A stretch of DNA of 14,739 nt from CAYSPU01 sp964432995 (GTDB lineage: Bacteria; Verrucomicrobiota; Verrucomicrobiia; Limisphaerales; JAHDYP01): assembly GCA_964432995.1 (NCBI GenBank), contig CAYSPU010000147.1:1-14739 (forward strand), read 5' to 3'. Below, in pieces: positions 13,284 to 14,739 of the stretch (its first letter is position 1; each line of letters opens with the position of its first letter). The notes beneath the pieces were generated by a model that saw only the letters and a program-made list of their open reading frames with translations, was not told the DNA's origin and did not search any database. Position numbers and translations under genes: made by a program.

Positions 13284-14165
13284 GTGGCTGAGCGGCTTCC
13301 CGAGGCACATCGACGGTGGAACCGGGCAGGCGGCGTCCTGCTGGTCGGCGTGCTGGGGGTTTTCGTGACCACGGACGCCGTCGCCCAGCGGCGCGGGCGC
13401 TCCCGCGTGCCCCGGGAAGAGCGGCTGGACCTTCCCACGTGGACGGTGGACCCGCGCTTTGCGCGCGACGTGTTCACCTTCGTGCGGATCGAGTACGACT
13501 CGTCGGCCACCTGGTATGGATGGGAGAAGTGGGCGATCGACTACCCGGACGCCGATTGGAATCTTTCCTGGCGTTTGCAGCAGTTGACGTCCCTCCGCGT
13601 GGAGCCCAAGGGCCTGACCATGCGCCTGACCGACCCGCGCCTGTTTGACTATCCGTTCATCTACATCGTGGAGCCGGGAGACCTGACGTTTCGCGAGGAG
13701 GAGGTGCCGCTCCTCCGGCGCTACCTCCTGGGCGGTGGGTTTCTGATGGTCGACGACTTCTGGGGCGATCGTGAGTGGCGGAACTTCTACGACGAGATCC
13801 GCCGCGTGTTCCCCGATCGCGACCCGCAAGAGTTGGACCTGAGCCATCCGATCTTCCACTGCGTCTTCGATCTGAAGGAGAAACCGCAAATCCCGAACAT
13901 GGAACGGGGGACGCAGAGCCTGATTCCCGGCAGCCGGTTCTACGGGGTCACGTGGGAGAGCGAAAAAGGCCCCAGCACCAGGACCGTCCACTATCGGGGG
14001 ATCCATGACGACCGCGGCCGGCTCATGGTGATCATCTGCCACAACACCGACCTGGGCGACGGCTGGGAACGCGAGGGCTACAACGAGCTGTTCTTCCGGG
14101 AGTTCTCGGAGAAGAAGGCCTATCCACTCGGCATCAACATTGTGTTCTACGCCATGACACACTAG
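13284..14165 (+). CDS. Exported DUF4159 protein
   Basis: A 293-residue product starting at GTG 13284, with GGGGGAGAG upstream, followed by a hydrophobic segment (GGVLLVGVLGVFVTTDAVAQ) that acts as a signal peptide or membrane anchor. The body matches DUF4159: FTFVRIEYD near the start, DYPFIYIVEPGDLTF, LLRRYLLGGGFLMVDDFWG, FPDRDPQELDLSHPIF, and a late ICHNTDLGDGWE. The fold resembles glutamine-amidotransferase-like domains without an obvious catalytic triad; its biochemical role is not established. The frame is open to 13200, but the upstream part lacks a signal or family match. It stands 233 bp before a MoxR gene, which agrees with the known association of DUF4159 with MoxR/DUF58/VWA clusters. 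Confidence 0.87.
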   Translation: MAERLPEAHRRWNRAGGVLLVGVLGVFVTTDAVAQRRGRSRVPREERLDLPTWTVDPRFARDVFTFVRIEYDSSATWYGWEKWAIDYPDADWNLSWRLQQLTSLRVEPKGLTMRLTDPRLFDYPFIYIVEPGDLTFREEEVPLLRRYLLGGGFLMVDDFWGDREWRNFYDEIRRVFPDRDPQELDLSHPIFHCVFDLKEKPQIPNMERGTQSLIPGSRFYGVTWESEKGPSTRTVHYRGIHDDRGRLMVIICHNTDLGDGWEREGYNELFFREFSEKKAYPLGINIVFYAMTH

Positions 14166-14238
14166 AGTCCTTGAAGCTCAAAACACGTTGTTGACAGATC
14201 AAGTTCTGGATTCGGCGTTTGAGGATTCAAGGACTCTA
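14163..14238. repeat. 76-bp inverted repeat beginning at the DUF4159 stop codon
   Basis: TAGAGTCCTTGAA (14163-14175) is the exact reverse complement of TTCAAGGACTCTA (14226-14238). After a small bulge the pairing continues with CTCAAA (14177-14182) against TTTGAG (14218-14223). The first three bases are the DUF4159 stop codon. No T-tract follows, so it is not a standard intrinsic terminator. It may be a small insertion element or an mRNA-stabilising hairpin between two co-directional genes. Confidence 0.75.
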
Positions 14239-14241
14239 TAG

Positions 14242-14325
14242 GCGAGGCGGCGGCAGAGGCGGAACCGAATGGCCGTCAGATGTGCGAGTCAAGTTGAACA
14301 GCCATGGTCTGAGGCGCCGCCTCGC
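14242..14325 (+). promoter_or_regulatory. Structured leader upstream of moxR (11-bp inverted repeat)
   Basis: GCGAGGCGGCG (14242-14252) pairs perfectly with CGCCGCCTCGC (14315-14325). Inside, ATGGC/GCCAT and TCAGA/TCTGA can also pair, but in a crossing order, so they are alternatives or a pseudoknot. It starts 4 bp after the preceding inverted repeat and ends 73 bp before the MoxR ATG. I recognise no riboswitch family. Confidence 0.4.
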
Positions 14326-14398
14326 TGGTGCTTCGGCTCGGAAGCAACGAAACAACAACGACCAAACCGTGGCTCGCGGCCCGGCACGACAGGGAACC

Positions 14399-14739
14399 AT
14401 GCAGGCAACCATCAAGGAAACGCCCTCACCGGAGAACGGCCCCACCGAGGCCCAGCTCGTCGCGCAGTTCATCGCCGGTCGCGCCCGGATCCAGTCCGAG
14501 TTGGCGAAGGTCATCGTCGGCCAGACCGAGGTGATCGAGCAGATTCTGATCGCGCTGTTTGCGGGCGGTCACTGCCTGATCACGGGGGCGCCGGGTCTGG
14601 CGAAGACCCTCCTGGTGAAGTCGATTGCGCAGATCTTCCATCTTCGTTTCCAGAGGATTCAGTTCACGCCCGACCTGATGCCGGCGGACATCACCGGGAC
14701 GGAGATTCTGCAGGAGACGGGTGAAGGCCGGCGGATGTC
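14399..14739 (+). CDS. MoxR-family AAA+ ATPase, N-terminal part (runs off the window)
   Basis: 113 complete codons are visible. After a variable N-terminus (about 35 residues) comes VIVGQTEVIEQILIALFAGG, then the Walker A loop GAPGLAKT (K69, T70), FQRIQFTPDLMPADITGTEI and the start of the following loop. This order is diagnostic of MoxR ATPases, which act as chaperones that load or remodel protein complexes, often with VWA-domain partners. AGGGA lies 4 bp before the ATG. The Walker B and sensor regions lie outside the window. With the upstream DUF4159 gene, it suggests DUF58 and VWA-protein genes just beyond the edge. Confidence 0.93.
   Translation, partial: MQATIKETPSPENGPTEAQLVAQFIAGRARIQSELAKVIVGQTEVIEQILIALFAGGHCLITGAPGLAKTLLVKSIAQIFHLRFQRIQFTPDLMPADITGTEILQETGEGRRM

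Noticed and set aside
14191..14196. Perfect -35 hexamer TTGACA upstream of moxR
   Set aside because: No acceptable -10 hexamer lies 15-19 bp downstream; it falls in the loop of the inverted repeat.
1..14739. CRISPR array or rRNA genes
   Set aside because: No regularly spaced direct repeats and no rRNA motifs were seen.

Overview
The window is GC-rich and densely coding, with no phage structural genes and no plasmid replication genes. The gene types fit a Verrucomicrobiota-type chromosome or a related PVC-group bacterium: a large secreted GH172 (DUF2961) enzyme, ORF6N and PIN-domain proteins, a CHASE histidine kinase, and a DUF4159 gene followed by a MoxR gene. That assignment is an inference from gene content. 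A run of ten N at 12955-12964 shows that this is a scaffolded draft assembly.

Layout. The window opens with the 3' part of a tRNA-Gly gene (1-55), followed on the same strand by an ORF6N-domain gene (84-833) that contains a near-continuous 14-bp palindrome. Convergent to it lies a 1591-residue exported protein (715-5490, minus) that joins a GH172 glycosidase, a beta-sandwich, a glycerophosphodiester phosphodiesterase and a clan GH-A-like glycosidase in one frame. Between this gene and the divergent TPR/metallopeptidase gene (5880-8390, plus) sits a 273-bp non-coding element with 32-bp terminal inverted repeats and two internal hairpins. It resembles a MITE or a large REP-type element.

The region 8428-12275 (minus) reads, in transcription order, CHASE-PAS-PAS histidine kinase, stand-alone receiver protein, Phd/YefM-like antitoxin and PIN-domain toxin. 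The kinase-receiver pair and the antitoxin-toxin pair each overlap by ATGA. The antitoxin has its own candidate promoter with an overlapping inverted-repeat operator.

Right of the kinase are a 350-bp divergent control region and a small stand-alone gene that looks like the N-terminal (DUF772) domain of an IS5/IS1182-type transposase, interrupted by the assembly gap. The final block holds an exported DUF4159 protein, two back-to-back inverted-repeat structures, and the start of a MoxR AAA+ ATPase that runs off the end. DUF4159-MoxR is the usual start of a MoxR/DUF58/VWA cluster.

The most unusual items are the three-enzyme fusion protein, the 273-bp nested inverted-repeat element next to it (which may also supply its promoter), and the palindrome inside the ORF6N gene.
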